A stretch of DNA of 64,000 nt from Flectonema sp. DT1601 (GCA_964019425.1 OZ025808.1:496001-560000); one strand, 5' to 3'; positions 9,527 to 21,253 are shown, numbered from the stretch's first letter. Made by a program: numbers and translations. The notes: generated from the sequence alone by a model not told the origin.

Positions 9527-12127
9527 GTTGTTACTTGGTACGCTGTTTGTTTCTCTTTATTGTTTCTTCCGATTGAACCTGTTTTTTTTTTTTTTTTTTT
9601 TTTTCCGTTCTTTTTCCTTTTCTTTTTTTTTTCATAATTTTTATTTGCAAGGGCCCTGTTTTTATGTACTTCAGGTTACTGAGACAGCTGGCATCCTTGA
9701 CTTGTATACGCAATTATGAGTGCGGACTTAAAAATGAGAACGAAGTAAGCAGACGTAAAGTGTGTCTTCTACTCCTTAAAAATATGCTTTCCCGGATGAT
9801 AGGTGATCTGTTTGATGCTCTCCTCCAGTTCTCCCGCCCCACCATTTTATGATTCCTTGGCAAAAGCACTGTCAGCAAAAAAAAAAAAAAAAAAAAATTA
9901 AAAAAAATAAAATAAACATAATTTTCTGCACTAGTTTTTTTTTCTTTTTTTTCTTCAAATGGTGTTTTCTGAGACACCCTGTATATTGGAATGTTCCAAA
10001 CTTCACTTCCATCCATCCCTTTTTTTTTTTCAAAATAGTTTTTTTTTTTTTTTTTTTTTAAAACAGTACATATTCTTCCCCAAAAATAACACCCATAATC
10101 GCATTAAGGCGAGAAAGGGTTTTTCACCTCCCCGTTCTTCGTTTCTTCACTTCCCAAGATTGGGAGTGTTTTGTTTCCATGAATGACGCTGGTTTTTTTT
10201 TTCAACAAGAAGCAAAAAAGTTGCTTTTTTTTTTTAAAATTATTATTTTCTTTTAAATCTATTAGCTGCTTGCCTTAATAAATAGCAGGGTTTTCCTCGT
10301 TCATTCCGACCTTATGACAGTCAACTCGTGTTCACTAGTTCCGCCTGACACCCATTTACAGGGTCTACGTTGGCTTAGCAGTGAGACGAAAGAGAAGAGG
10401 GGGAAAAAGGAGAAAAAAAAAAAAAAAAGCAAAGGAGGTCCACCGCTTTTCTTGTCACTCGCTGCACAATTACATTGGAAGACAGTGATTTCGGAGGAAC
10501 TGGGGGAGAAAATGGGAAAAGAGCAATAAACCGTGAGAACCCAGAAAAACTGAAAAAAATGACGAAGAATACAACCTGCCTTCAGTTCTAGTTGATTCCC
10601 TTCCCCCCTTTTATTTTTTTATATTATTTCTTCTCGTTCACTCCCCTTTCAAGAACCCCGAATATAAAAAAAAAGCAAGGGGAGAAAAAAAAAAAAGAAA
10701 AAAAAAAAAAAAAAGGTAATAGAGGAAAACACCCTTGGCAAGAAGAATGCAGGGAAAGTAGTTTTTCTTTTTTTTGCGAACCCGAAAGACCAAGCAAAAA
10801 AAAAAAAAAAGAACCAGGTAACAGGTAAACATATTCACTTGGAAATCAAACACGTGGAACACTTGCAAGAAGTGCGTTTGGTACATAGTTTTAGCCCACG
10901 AGCAATCCCGTGATCTCCTTCCCATACAATACTAAAATAAATGTTAAAACAGAAAAGCTGCAAGGGCGGTCAATGTCGGTCTCCTCCCAAGTTAAACTAG
11001 GCGTAAAATACCGGGGTGTAAGCTTGTCCCCTTCCCAATGTGATTATTGGGGAAAAAAAGAAAAAAAAAACAAAGAACAAAAAAAAAAAACAAAAAAAAA
11101 ACAGGACTTCCCTCCTCCCTTTATTATCTTCTTTCTCAATAAAACGGGTTCATTGTCTCGGTGAAATTCTGCTGTCGTCCCTCTCCATTCCCCCCTAACG
11201 AGTTGTACGCGTCGAAGATGATGATCGACAACACCGTGTTCTCGGAGTGCACTATATCTTTGTGAAGCGTGTTGTCGAATAATCTGTTATTCTCAACTCT
11301 TCCTACCAGAGAGCTTTAATGACTCTATAGATGAAACTCGTATAGCTGATCACAGACTTTTAGGAAGCTTTACTTTCGTTTTTTTGATAGCAGAGGGACA
11401 TTGTAAAAATCGTCGTTTTTTTTTTTTTTTCCCCTTAATCGGGGAGTCTTATATGCAGCAGGGTAACTAACGTACTATGCAATACTGAAACGTGTTTTCT
11501 TGATAGCAAAAAAAAGGTTCACATTATTATACTGGTTGGTATATCAAGTCCTTTTTTTGTTTTGTTTTTTTGTTTTTCCATTTGAGCACCACTCCCAACC
11601 TCAAAAAGAAAAGTATCAATTTGCCCATCCTTGTATTTCTTGTGGAGCATGGCAGAAGAATTCTCTTTTGTTATTCTTTTTACCCTTATTCTTCAGATTG
11701 GAGCCGGAATAGCAGAGAGACCAGGACTCCTTACCGAGCCTGGAGGGATAGAAATAGAGAATAAATTTGGGGGAAGGGGGGGAAGATTCTCGGTCTCCCG
11801 TCTCAGAATTTCCTAGTTGGGTGAGCCACTGGTTTTCGCCGAAGCAAAATTCAAAAGAATTGCAGAGAAAAGCTAAATACGGAGCACATTGACTTTCTTG
11901 CACCCGCCCGCTTTTTCCTATTAGTGCAGCCAGACATCCTTACGTTGACGTGTCTGTCCCTGGAAAAAAAAAAAAAAAAAAAGGAATGGAAGAAAAAACA
12001 AAACAAAAACAAAAACAAAAACAAAACAACTAAAAAAAAACTAGGAAAAATTACCCACCCCGTTCCCTACCTCCTCCACCCCCCTCCTCCAGCAAATAAA
12101 CAGAACACAAAAAAAAAAAAAAGAAAT

Positions 12128-12160
<33 letters not shown>

Positions 12161-12183
12161 GAAATAAAAATATACGGTAATAC
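9527..12183. other. Long homopolymer-rich spacer
   Basis: About 2.7 kb without a credible gene. Every open frame here runs through A or T tracts. A palindrome TTGGAATGTTCCAA lies near 9986. The stretch 11190-11370 is more balanced in composition but shows no clear fold or ORF. I saw no tRNA- or rRNA-like sequence. Confidence 0.5.
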
Positions 12184-12270
12184 ATGAGGCATCGGTTGCA
12201 GACACGAATGAATTCGAATCGGGAATTTAATAAATATTATTACAAAGTTACAGCACATGAATTCTCAGCA

Positions 12271-15200
12271 ATGACAAATCGAAGACGATCTCGCTCTGTT
12301 GGAAATGATTCTTTTAAACATTCCAACGAGATAAACGGACTAAAGGATAAGTTAGAACAGTCTAGCGTAATAGGACAAGAACTCCTCGATGAGCTGAGAG
12401 GATTAAAAGAGAATAAACAAATATTAGAAGACGAGATCAACACTTTACAAAACGTTAACACAACCCTAGCAGTGAAATTAGGTGAAAGTGCCACTAAAAA
12501 TAGGAGATTAACGATTACTTTTGATCGGGTTTTGGAGGAAAGCAGAGAATCTCAGACTAGAGAAGATCAACTGACTGCTGAGAACCAAGCGTTGCATTCA
12601 CAGTTGGAACAAACCTTATCAGTTGAAAAAAGAAATAAAAGTGTCGCTGAAATGACAACACCCAGAGACATCAGAATATCACCACCAGATAGCCCTCGGC
12701 CTAGGGCACGAGGAACTACTCTCCCACCTGATGTTTATTTGTTGGCTAATGAAGATTTTAGTTTTATCAAAAAAAACAACAGCAACACGACACTCACTCG
12801 GGACGATCCAATTTCAGAAAAATCACCAAGTCCACGTCAACAACCAATATGGGATTTTAGTAATGACACTAACGGAGGTGACGCGACTGATGAGATTTCC
12901 AACACTGAGAGTGACGCAATTGGTGACAGTATGGCCTTACAACTTGGTATAGACGATTTAATAATAAAAAAAAAGGAAGAACAAGAAGAACCAAAAGAAC
13001 AAGAAATCCAACAAGAGGCAGAAGAATCACCGAAACCAGACATCCCCGACTCAGGACCAGACACTTCAGATATAGACAGTACTCCAGGTGATACTATGGC
13101 AGCACAGTTAATGGTTGATGGGATGTGTTTTGGATTTAACGGTGATGTTGATAATAATTCGTTTAACGACTTGCCACCCACACCTCCAACAGATTCATCT
13201 CCAATAATTCCTATAGGTACGCCTAATCAAAGTAATATACCACGTGGTACTCCAACAACACCTCCGGTGACTCCATCATCACAAGCTATTCAATATCAAT
13301 ACCAACACTCTAGTGCCAGAATGTCAGTTTCAACCAGAGGTGAGACTCCGCCAACTGAAGAGTTGCCGTCACCATTCAGGAAAAGTGTATCAGGTATCCG
13401 AAGGATATTAAGTCCTAAAGGAAAGACACCAGGAGGTGGTAATAAAAATAAAAGTCCAGCAGCTTCACCATCAAAATATGAAACACCTCCACTGGTTCTG
13501 ATTGAAAGAGTTGCTGATGCTCCAGTTTTCGGAGGATCTGTTGTTCCAGGATGGGGGAGTTTACCTGTTCAGGCATCTACCCCTTCAACTACAGTTGAAT
13601 TGTGTGATTCAGATAGTGATAGTGGAAGTGATTATCAAATACATCCATCAAGTCTTGCTTCTGATAGGAGTAAACGAAACTGTATTGCTGTTGAAAATTA
13701 TTGTGATTCAGGAGCCAATAGCATTGGTTTACCTTTTCTAACTACTTCAGAGTTTGAACTCTCTGCGTGGGCATCTTCAACAACCAGCGCACTTTCTGTT
13801 CAGGAAGTTATTAAAGTAATGACCGTCGTGGAGGATGTTCCTTCACTAAAAGAGTTCGAGTCTCTCATAAAACAAAAATCCCCAAAACGTGACAACACTC
13901 GACCTCAACATCACTCAACAATGTATTGCCTTAGACAGACTATAAAATGTTTCTTAATTGAGTTGAAAGGAAAATTATCATCGGCGGATCCGTCGATATC
14001 ATCGAATGTACAAAGTCGTCAACTGGGAATCGAACTGAGGAGGATTGAAAAGGAATTAGGAATTGTTGCTGATAGATTCAGTGATGGAAGTATAGCAAAA
14101 TCTATAGAAATTGTAATGAGAGACTATCAGCATTTGCGAACTTTAGAGGGTGAGTTGCTTCGTCAACTTCATGATCTCTCTCTTCAAGTGTCACCTGAAA
14201 AACTTGAACGAGCCCGATATCAATCATGCCTCATCCGAGAACAAAAAATTGTTATAAAACAAAAAGCATACATTTTAAAATCTCAGCATCTCGGACAGTT
14301 TTATGGACATCTGCAAAAATGTTTTAGTGCCTTTTTTTTAATTATGAGAGCCTTTAAGTTCTTTCCGCTTTCTTCTAAAAATATCCCATCTCGTATTCGC
14401 AACTTTGTTGAATTACTTTACGATTTGCTTCCACAAACTGCCATCTTATTTGAGAGTGGTTTGTCGATAGCCCACCAGTCTGAACCGAAATCAGGTATGC
14501 TGTCTGTCGAATAATTCTTTAATGGTGTTACAAAAAAAAAAAAAAATATATTAAAAAAATCAGGTGCATACTCAAAATTTACATTATCAGATATTGATCT
14601 TGTGGTTGATGCAACAGCAATGACTCTTTGTAAGAAACATGAACAACAATTATCGATGCTGACATGTAATTCAGATGTTAACAGCAGTGGGATAATAAAC
14701 GCTGCGGATTGGTGTATTGCTGTTGTAATCGAATCAGTTAGAAGAGGAAGATCAAATCCTTGTTTTCCTCTAGCTGATCAGATGGTCGCCTGGGTAAGTG
14801 GTCATAAGCTACTTTACGAACCCGGATCAGGCATGGCAGGTAGAAAGCCAAGAGTACTCGTAGTCGAAGATAGAATGCTGCCATCCGTTGAGATTGGGTT
14901 GGCTGGTTGGAAGATTCCAAAAGATGGACAAGTCGTAACTGCACCACCATCACATCATTTATCATGGACCGCAGAAGGTCTTTTTAGATGCTGTGGTGTC
15001 CGAAGTTACGATGGTGAGCTATTCGGAATACTGGAAGCACCTCGTCAGATGTCATTTCCAAATTATGGATTCAAAACAGATTCCCAACAATATGCTCGTG
15101 AGTGTAAAATGTCATCTGTAACATCACTAATGTGGGGATCAACACCCTCAGATGTATGGTTAGATGATAGTGAATTCCTCGCATTGAATCCAATTTTATT

Positions 15201-16071
15201 TATCTTCTCATCACCTATTCCCTACACACTATTAGCATTACCTCCTCCAATAACTTTATCGGGAGGGTTGTTAGTTCAGATTCCTTATACAGCGAGCGAT
15301 GATTCTTCGTCGTGTTCTTCTGTCAAACCGATGAGATCGTGGAGTTCCCGAACAGGAATTATAGCAGCTCGTCGAACAGGAAACAGAAGGTAAGCAATTT
15401 GTGTACTGTTTGGTTTTGGTTTTAAAAAAAAAAATCTCAACTCTGTATTATAGTCAAAAATGTGTCAATTCGCTCATTCGGGTGGAAACCGAAGCCGTAG
15501 TTTTTCTTTTTTTTTTTTTTTGTTTGTCGGAACGCCCTTCGAATTATTATGTGCGAAGATTACTTCCACATTTTTATTTTTTCGATAGGAATTATGTTTA
15601 TCTTTTTTTAGAGCAAAAGCTTTCTTTCCTGCACAATAGTTTGAAAAAGGTACTTGTAGTACAATTCGGACCAGAAAAGGGCTTTACCTTTTTTTTTTTC
15701 TATTTTCTTTTTTTCTTCTCTCGGCTTCGGCTCTGATTGACTGAAAAGACACTACTTCGTGTTTTTATTAGTCATCCTTCCTCAAAAAGGATAACCAAGT
15801 TTTCTGACACATTGCCACTTGTGAATCATAGGGACCTATGTTCCGTATTTTATTTATTTTTTATGTAGTCGAGTTATTTCTGCTCGTGTATTGTTGTTTT
15901 TTTTCTGTAAGTTAACTTCAGTTTCTTTTTCCCCCTTCCTGACAAATGTTTGTTGTGTTGTTTAGAGCAGCTATCCCAATACAGAGAGAGAACGAGAAAA
16001 GTTTATCAATATTGTTTCTTATAACTTACAAGGAGAGGTGGAGAATCCTATACCTACCTAAACCAAAGTAA
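12271..16071 (+). CDS. Large coiled-coil / disordered protein, unknown (3 exons)
   Basis: Exons 12271-14494, 14564-15389 and 15966-16071 give about 1051 residues. Splice phases agree: G|GT across the 69-nt intron 1, AG|A across the 576-nt intron 2. Exon 3 stays open and ends YLPKPK. The N-terminus has a basic NRRRSRS patch, then a coiled coil (about residues 20-120). A long acidic and Pro/Ser-rich region follows with TPPTP-type motifs, suggesting phosphorylation. A compact helical part is encoded around 13750-14490, and a Trp/Gly-containing globular region fills exon 2. No family was recognised. In-frame ATGs also lie at 12184 and 12208; 12271 is chosen because TTCTCAG lies just before it. 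A scaffold role is only a guess. Confidence 0.75.
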
Positions 16072-16169
16072 TTCAAACATTATTATTTGTTAAGTAATTT
16101 TTTTTCTTTTTTTTCTTGTTATAAAAAACACTACCTTTTTTTTTTTTTTTTTCCACCAAACAGCAGGGG

Positions 16170-16203
<34 letters not shown>

Positions 16204-16496
16204 AAATCACGAATTTGATGACCAATGTGTTGTGTAGTGATTTCATGTACTTCTGACTACAATTAATGCAAGTGAAAGTTTCCCTCGGTAGCAGGTAATG
16301 TTGATTTCCTGCGGTACACGAAGGGAGTGACTTCGTTAGTAATAAAGCTTCTTTATCTGATTAGCTATCGTAGTTTTACTCAATTCTCAATAAAAAAAAA
16401 AAAAAAAAAGGAACAAGAAAAAGAAGAAGTAATGAATGTCGAGTGATATTTATACTGAATTGGGTTTTTATGTTATTTTCCAGGTTCGACTTCAAA
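16072..16496. other. Intergenic spacer
   Basis: T and A homopolymers, including a 33-nt A run near 16169-16201. It ends in TTATTTTCCAG (AG at 16483), 13 nt before the next ATG. No gene seen. Confidence 0.55.
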
Positions 16497-18044
16497 ATGG
16501 TTCAAAAAAACAGAGGGAAAGGGGGAGGGAGGGGAATACCAGTTACAAGGGTTCCTCAGTCGGCATTAAAGTCACAGTCAGTGCCTTCTGGGGTACCGTT
16601 CTCGCAGTATCAAGTGTCAGGTCGTGGTTCACATATGTCACCCCCTCCAGGGATGAGTCCTCCTCCGCCTGTAATTAAACCGTCTCAGGGATCACGACAT
16701 CCACATTCACAACATATTCTATCGCCTTCTAGTGTGTTAGGTCGTCCAACACCACCCCCACCAGGAGCTCCACCTTCTCTGTCTCCACCCCCAGTAGTTG
16801 GCATTCCTTCTTCTCTTTCATCTTCACCCCGTTATAACCTATCGTCATCTAGCAGTTCTAATCTGAAAACTGCTCCTTTAAAAGTCAAGCGAAGAGGGTC
16901 CAACAAACAAACAGCAGCAACGATAAAACCGTGGTTAGATAGCAGTTTAAAACCTCAAGTGTGGAAATCTTTAGTTCTTCACAAAGAATTAGTAAATGCT
17001 AACAAGGCATTACATCCAACAAAAGAGGCTGAAAACAGAGTTCAAGAAGTTGTAAACTCAATAAAGAAAACAGTCGGATCAGTATTTGAATCGCGTGAGG
17101 TGATAAAACTAACAATGCTTGATAAGCAAGGACTAGCACTCAACGGTACATCAGTAACTGGAATAAAAGTTGGAAGCGGATGGGAAACACCTGACGTAAA
17201 AGTAGGCATGCGCATCCTAGCTGTAAATGCCATACCTGTCCAATCAGAAGAAGAAATCAGAGACAAGTTGCTACGATCCAGTACAAGATTTCAACTAACA
17301 ATCGAAGGAGGTGATTCTTTCGAGAGAAAAGTTCATATTATTGGCAGCTGGTCTCATGATACAGCACTAAGAACATCCTCTATAGATATATGTATTGATA
17401 CTCCATTTGAATCTGATTGGGTCTCTAGACTCGCAGCAGTTCTTAGAAATGGTCAGCAATTTGACGTTCTTTCTGTCTGTGATCGAATTGATAAAAACAC
17501 CTCGTCGAGTGAACCTCACATCGTCTTGACATCTACCGGATTTGAGTATGCGAATATTCATATTTATTTATCTCCTGAACTTGCTAGAAATAATGCATCC
17601 GTGTCAGTTTCTGCAATGGGAAAACCCCTTGTCCGAATCTTAAAAAGACTATTGCAATATTGGGGATGTACTATATCGTCTCTTGTTATAAATATAACTG
17701 TTATTGCTTATTTAAGGTCAATGCATCTGATCTCGTTGGGTTGGATGAATAGTTGTGATACTCTAGGATCGCTATTTCTAGGATACCTTTATTGGTATGG
17801 ACTGGTCCTTGACTGGAATACAACACAAATAAACTCTATCACCAAAGACGGTCAATGCTTTGCGAAGAAAGATCCCAGCAGCTCACTTCGATTTATTTTA
17901 TTAGATCCTTTGGTTGATGTTAACATCATAGCAAGTCACGTTGATCAAACAGCCTTTGCTAAATATCTTAAATATGTTTCTCGAACTTACGCAGTCTTGG
18001 CTCAGAATAAACGAGGGCTTGACCATGTTCTACCGGGAATTTAG
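16497..18044 (+). CDS. PDZ-containing TUTase / non-canonical poly(A) polymerase-like protein, probably inactive
   Basis: A 515-residue protein. Residues 1-140 are Gly/Pro/Ser-rich (GKGGGRG, PPPPPGAPP-like). A helical region with HPTKEAENRVQEVV matches the start of terminal nucleotidyltransferases. A PDZ-like module follows at about 199-270 (VTGIKVGSGWETPDVKVGMR, then ILAVNAIPV). The transferase core then resumes: IGSWSHDTAL at about 282, SSIDICID at about 294, KRLLQYWG at about 384, the PAP-associated motif LGSLFLGYLYWYG at about 423 and LLDPLVDVNIIA at about 468. Compared with yeast Cid1 (from memory), the first catalytic Asp of SDxD is Ser, and the third Asp, on the strand FEYANIHIYL, appears to be Asn. 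Catalysis is therefore doubtful. A role as an RNA-processing scaffold is inference. A TTTTCCAG acceptor precedes the chosen ATG. Confidence 0.75.
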   Translation: MVQKNRGKGGGRGIPVTRVPQSALKSQSVPSGVPFSQYQVSGRGSHMSPPPGMSPPPPVIKPSQGSRHPHSQHILSPSSVLGRPTPPPPGAPPSLSPPPVVGIPSSLSSSPRYNLSSSSSSNLKTAPLKVKRRGSNKQTAATIKPWLDSSLKPQVWKSLVLHKELVNANKALHPTKEAENRVQEVVNSIKKTVGSVFESREVIKLTMLDKQGLALNGTSVTGIKVGSGWETPDVKVGMRILAVNAIPVQSEEEIRDKLLRSSTRFQLTIEGGDSFERKVHIIGSWSHDTALRTSSIDICIDTPFESDWVSRLAAVLRNGQQFDVLSVCDRIDKNTSSSEPHIVLTSTGFEYANIHIYLSPELARNNASVSVSAMGKPLVRILKRLLQYWGCTISSLVINITVIAYLRSMHLISLGWMNSCDTLGSLFLGYLYWYGLVLDWNTTQINSITKDGQCFAKKDPSSSLRFILLDPLVDVNIIASHVDQTAFAKYLKYVSRTYAVLAQNKRGLDHVLPGI

Positions 18045-18084
18045 TAAATAATATTATAATTCTGCGGTTTCATCATCACCTAAC

Positions 18085-18107
18085 GGGGGGGGGTGGGGGT
18101 GGGTGGG
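18085..18107 (+). other. Potential G-quadruplex
   Basis: Four G tracts of 9, 5, 3 and 3 bases separated by single T residues, 40 nt after the stop of the TUTase-like gene. It stands out in an AT-rich region. One-base loops favour a stable parallel quadruplex in DNA or in the 3' UTR RNA. Confidence 0.7.
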
Positions 18108-18263
18108 CTACTACGTGGATAATCAAAAAAAAATTACGAGGAAGGAAGGTAGGAAAGAGATCTTCAATTTGAAGTGTTCATTATTATTATTTTTTTTTTT
18201 GTTTTGTTTACTAAATGTGTTGGTGGTTTGTTCTTTATTTTTTCATTTAACATCAGAACAGTA

Positions 18264-18878
18264 ATGGGAGAGGCAGAGAGCTCTACATTAACAAATGATG
18301 ATTTCGACGCATTTTCGATAACATACGAAGACATAACAGCTGAGAGGAAAGCTGAAGTCATCGACATTCACAGAGAGTTGTTTCCCGTCGTATTTGAAGA
18401 CTCTTTTTATGATCAACTCTTCGACGATGAAATGATGACCATTCTGATGATAAAAGACGGAAATATCATTGGCGTATCAACCACTTGGTTGAAAGAAACA
18501 TCAAAGATGCTGTGCTGTTGGTCGCATAAAGTTGGATACTTATGTACTTTTGGAATTTTAGATCGTTACAGAAGACTCAAACTTGGTTCAAGTTTGTTAA
18601 AAGAAACAATCAGCAGACTTCAGGGATATACATATAAAGAGATCTCGCTGCATGTTAAGGCGGATAACGAAGCTGCTATTCGGTTTTATATCCAAAAAGA
18701 ATTCGTACCAAATCAATTAATTCGAGGTTACTATTTTATTAACGGGTCTTATGAAGATGCGTACAGCATGTCACGATCATTAGTCCCTCCTAGTTCATCA
18801 TTGCTTTCCCCTTTGTTGCAATATTTATCTGAATGGTCACCGTTTGTGGGAAAGCAACGTGAGTTGTTATTGACTTAG
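18264..18878 (+). CDS. GNAT N-acetyltransferase, NAA60/NAA50-like
   Basis: A 204-residue protein. The N-terminal DIHRELFPVVFEDSFYDQL is typical of the NAA50/NAA60 group, which acetylates protein N-termini. The acetyl-CoA region lies at about residues 90-120 (YRRLKLGSSLLKETI); the usual R-x-x-G-x-G loop has Lys in place of the first Gly. Later strands ISLHVKADNEAAIRFYIQKEF and YYFINGSYEDAYSM match the family. The C-terminal tail is hydrophobic, as in Golgi-anchored NAA60. The first Met after a CATCAG acceptor is used. The subfamily assignment is moderate. Confidence 0.8.
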   Translation: MGEAESSTLTNDDFDAFSITYEDITAERKAEVIDIHRELFPVVFEDSFYDQLFDDEMMTILMIKDGNIIGVSTTWLKETSKMLCCWSHKVGYLCTFGILDRYRRLKLGSSLLKETISRLQGYTYKEISLHVKADNEAAIRFYIQKEFVPNQLIRGYYFINGSYEDAYSMSRSLVPPSSSLLSPLLQYLSEWSPFVGKQRELLLT

Positions 18879-19290
18879 TGGTGCTATTCAAAAGTTAGTA
18901 TTGGTTTTCATCTATTCAGAGACTCCTTTTTAGAGAGAGACAAAATCCATTCTGAACTACTCATGAGATGGTATTTCACTTACGAGTATATGAGAACGTG
19001 CCAAAAGTAGGGTACAATTTTGGGCCACGGGTATCTGACGGTCCCTAAGTGTGAATCCGACCACTTTTCACAAGATATTTTATACTCAAAAAATGCAATT
19101 CCGTGTCCGGGAAGTGATTTTACTCACCGCTAGTTTCAAAATTCCATATTTTCCCTAAGAGCTTACCTGTAGTATAAGGAGAATGGTAGTGATACTAAGT
19201 TCGACCAGGTGCTTAATAGGCAGTACTGATAATACAATGATGTGCTTTCTTTTTTATAAAAATCATTGATTTTGCTGAAGTTCTTAATTG

Positions 19291-20130
19291 CTACACGTCA
19301 CTGGGAGTACTAGAAGTACTGCTACTAGCACAGGTACTACTGACACTGATACACATATTGTCACTACTGGTAATGATGCTACTGGTGCTGCTTTCAAATT
19401 CTGATCTAGGGCAGTTGCGCAAGTCGTGGTCAACCCCACCGCACCCCTTACACTGCCGCTGCTTTCTTTTCCTTTTGGGTATCTGTGTCCCTTTTCCCCC
19501 AAGCAACTCCTGCTCGTAGAAATGGCTGTTGCCTTCCTGCGGAACCTGTGGCAATGTACCCTTTTCTTTGTAGTCTAGGGTGATCACCAGACTGTCACCT
19601 GGGTCTTGTGTTTTTTCAGCGTAAATCGCGTTCTGGCGTCGGAATTCCTCAGTGTGAAGATCAATCTCTACGAGTTGCTGAATGTATTCTGCAGCCTGAA
19701 GTTTAATATTTTGGGGTACACTTCCAGAAGAATTGAGCATGCACTGGAGAATAAGACCACTTGAGCGAGAGACATTCCAGACACTCATTGAGTAACCGGA
19801 CTTCCCTTTAGCACTTTTAAGGAGCTTCCCCAGTTTCTTCCTGATTGACTGGCCTGCCAGGCAGTAGTTACAAACATCAGTTCGGCGGGCCAGTTTGCGG
19901 AATTCTTCTTTTCTCATCCTACGAAAGGTTGTCATTGAAATCTTATCTCTGAGAGAGCTGCTCTCATAGATACTCCGGAAAGTTGGCAAGACATTCTGGA
20001 TGGTGACGGTTGAGTCTCGCACCTTCGACAGCCTCTTCAGTGTGATAGAGGTTTCCGCCGATGCTGCCCTGTGCTCGCTGTCGACAACTTCTGCCATCTC
20101 CTCATTGGTTTTTCTTGGCCGTCCTAGCAT
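19291..20130 (-). CDS. Transposon-encoded protein with CCHC zinc knuckle
   Basis: A 279-residue protein inside the inverted-repeat element and the only credible minus-strand ORF. The N-terminus LGRPRKTNEEM resembles an AT-hook or basic patch. Residues about 80-110 have RRTDVCNYCLAG, a possible zinc site, and the C-terminus has CKGCGGVDHDLRNC, a CCHC knuckle, before a Ser/Thr-rich tail. No transposase catalytic motif was identified. It could be the N- or C-terminal part of a larger transposase, or an accessory protein. Confidence 0.6.
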   Translation of the reverse strand: MLGRPRKTNEEMAEVVDSEHRAASAETSITLKRLSKVRDSTVTIQNVLPTFRSIYESSSLRDKISMTTFRRMRKEEFRKLARRTDVCNYCLAGQSIRKKLGKLLKSAKGKSGYSMSVWNVSRSSGLILQCMLNSSGSVPQNIKLQAAEYIQQLVEIDLHTEEFRRQNAIYAEKTQDPGDSLVITLDYKEKGTLPQVPQEGNSHFYEQELLGGKGTQIPKRKRKQRQCKGCGGVDHDLRNCPRSEFESSTSSIITSSDNMCISVSSTCASSSTSSTPSDV

Positions 20131-20195
20131 CTGAGCCTCACGTTTCTCTCATCCCATGCCTTCCTTCCGATCTTAATACCGGCTTCTGCAAAGTG

Positions 20196-20500
20196 TTAAA
20201 ACTTCCACCCGTTGCTGTCAAGTGTTTTAAAAACTCTCCTCCTCTTTCCAACTTCTAAACTACTTATCATCTCACCTACACAAGGGGGAGCAACACATTT
20301 CCACAGACTTGATATGCCAATAACATCCCTGAGCATGCTGTCAACATCGCCTCCTGAAAGGCACTCAAGCAGCTGTTTCGCTAATGTCACCCATCTCTTT
20401 GTCGACCCACTAGCACTGTTTCGCTCCCCCTATTGGAGCTGCTCACCCATTTCTGTCATTATCTCTTTGAACCGCGAGATAACAACTTTTTCTTGCATGT
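20196..20500 (-). pseudogene. Interrupted 5' coding stretch of the transposon
   Basis: Upstream of the element's ORF on the same strand, one frame from about 20500 reads as protein-like sequence (WVTLAKQLLECLSGGDVD, then WKCVAPPCVGEM) but carries a TAG near 20438 and a TAA near 20196. The 279-residue ORF lies in another frame. This is either decay or unrecognised introns; I could not find convincing splice junctions. Confidence 0.4.
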
Positions 20501-20788
20501 TTCTGGATGTTGTAGGAATTTAACTGGTTTCAGATAAATAAACGACATGATTTAAAAAGGCAGCAAAAATGGTTCATACAGGACAAAGGCCTGTTAGCCT
20601 ACAAAGAGGGGTCTTTAGTGAAGGAAATATGGAATTTTGAAACTAGCGGTGAGTAAAATCACTTCCCAGACACGGAATTGCATTTTTTGAGTATAAAATA
20701 TCTTGTGAAAAGTGGTCGGATTCACACTTAGGGACCGTCAGATACCCGTGGCCCAAAATTGTACCCTACTTTTGGCATCCTCTCATAT

Positions 20789-21199
20789 TTCAATCTTTTT
20801 TTTTTTTAATTTTTTTTTTTTTTTTTTTTTCATTTCAGGTTGAAAACTGATATTTCTCATTTTGATGCGAAGGAATTCAATTTGCTCAACGAAATGCAAG
20901 GCTAATCTGAATGGTTTTTGTGTCCACTTTACAAACGGAATTTGGTATAAAAACGTCACTTTAATTCTCATTGTTTAAAAGCTAAACTTTTATTGGTCAC
21001 TACTCGTATTGCGAAACTTCGTATCCGTTCACAGATTATTTATGTTATTAGATGCTTACAAAACAAAGCTGAGGAGGGGAATTAAAAAAAAAAAAAAAAA
21101 CTTATCCTATTTTGTTTTAAAAACTCTCCGTGTCCTTTCTCACAGAATGAGTTATTTTGCTTCAGAGCGCATATACTATACTATTTGATTTGTTATTCA

Positions 21200-21253
<54 letters not shown>

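Larger units (their letters stand above)
18988..20788 (-). mobile_element. DNA transposon with ~167-bp terminal inverted repeats
   Basis: Left repeat 18988-19156 and right repeat 20623-20788 are inverted copies, nearly identical over about 165 bp (one clear substitution, GTCCGGG against GTCTGGG, an A-run length change and three bases near the tip). The tips read ATATGAGA-nnn-TGCCAAAAGTAGGG. No clear target-site duplication was found. The single long ORF runs on the minus strand. Long inverted repeats and a CCHC-knuckle protein recall Mutator-like elements, but no DDE core was recognised, so the superfamily is open. High repeat identity suggests recent insertion. Confidence 0.85.

Noticed and set aside
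9800-10200. Poly(A) tracts as signs of retrotransposed genes
   Set aside because: A and T runs of 10-50 bases occur throughout all spacers here, without flanking duplications or gene copies.
16443-16496. Upstream extension of the TUTase-like protein
   Set aside because: It reads through the pyrimidine tract and AG acceptor just before the ATG at 16497.
19291-20130. Retroelement Gag, because of the CCHC knuckle
   Set aside because: The ORF lies inside long terminal inverted repeats with no direct repeats, which fits a DNA transposon.
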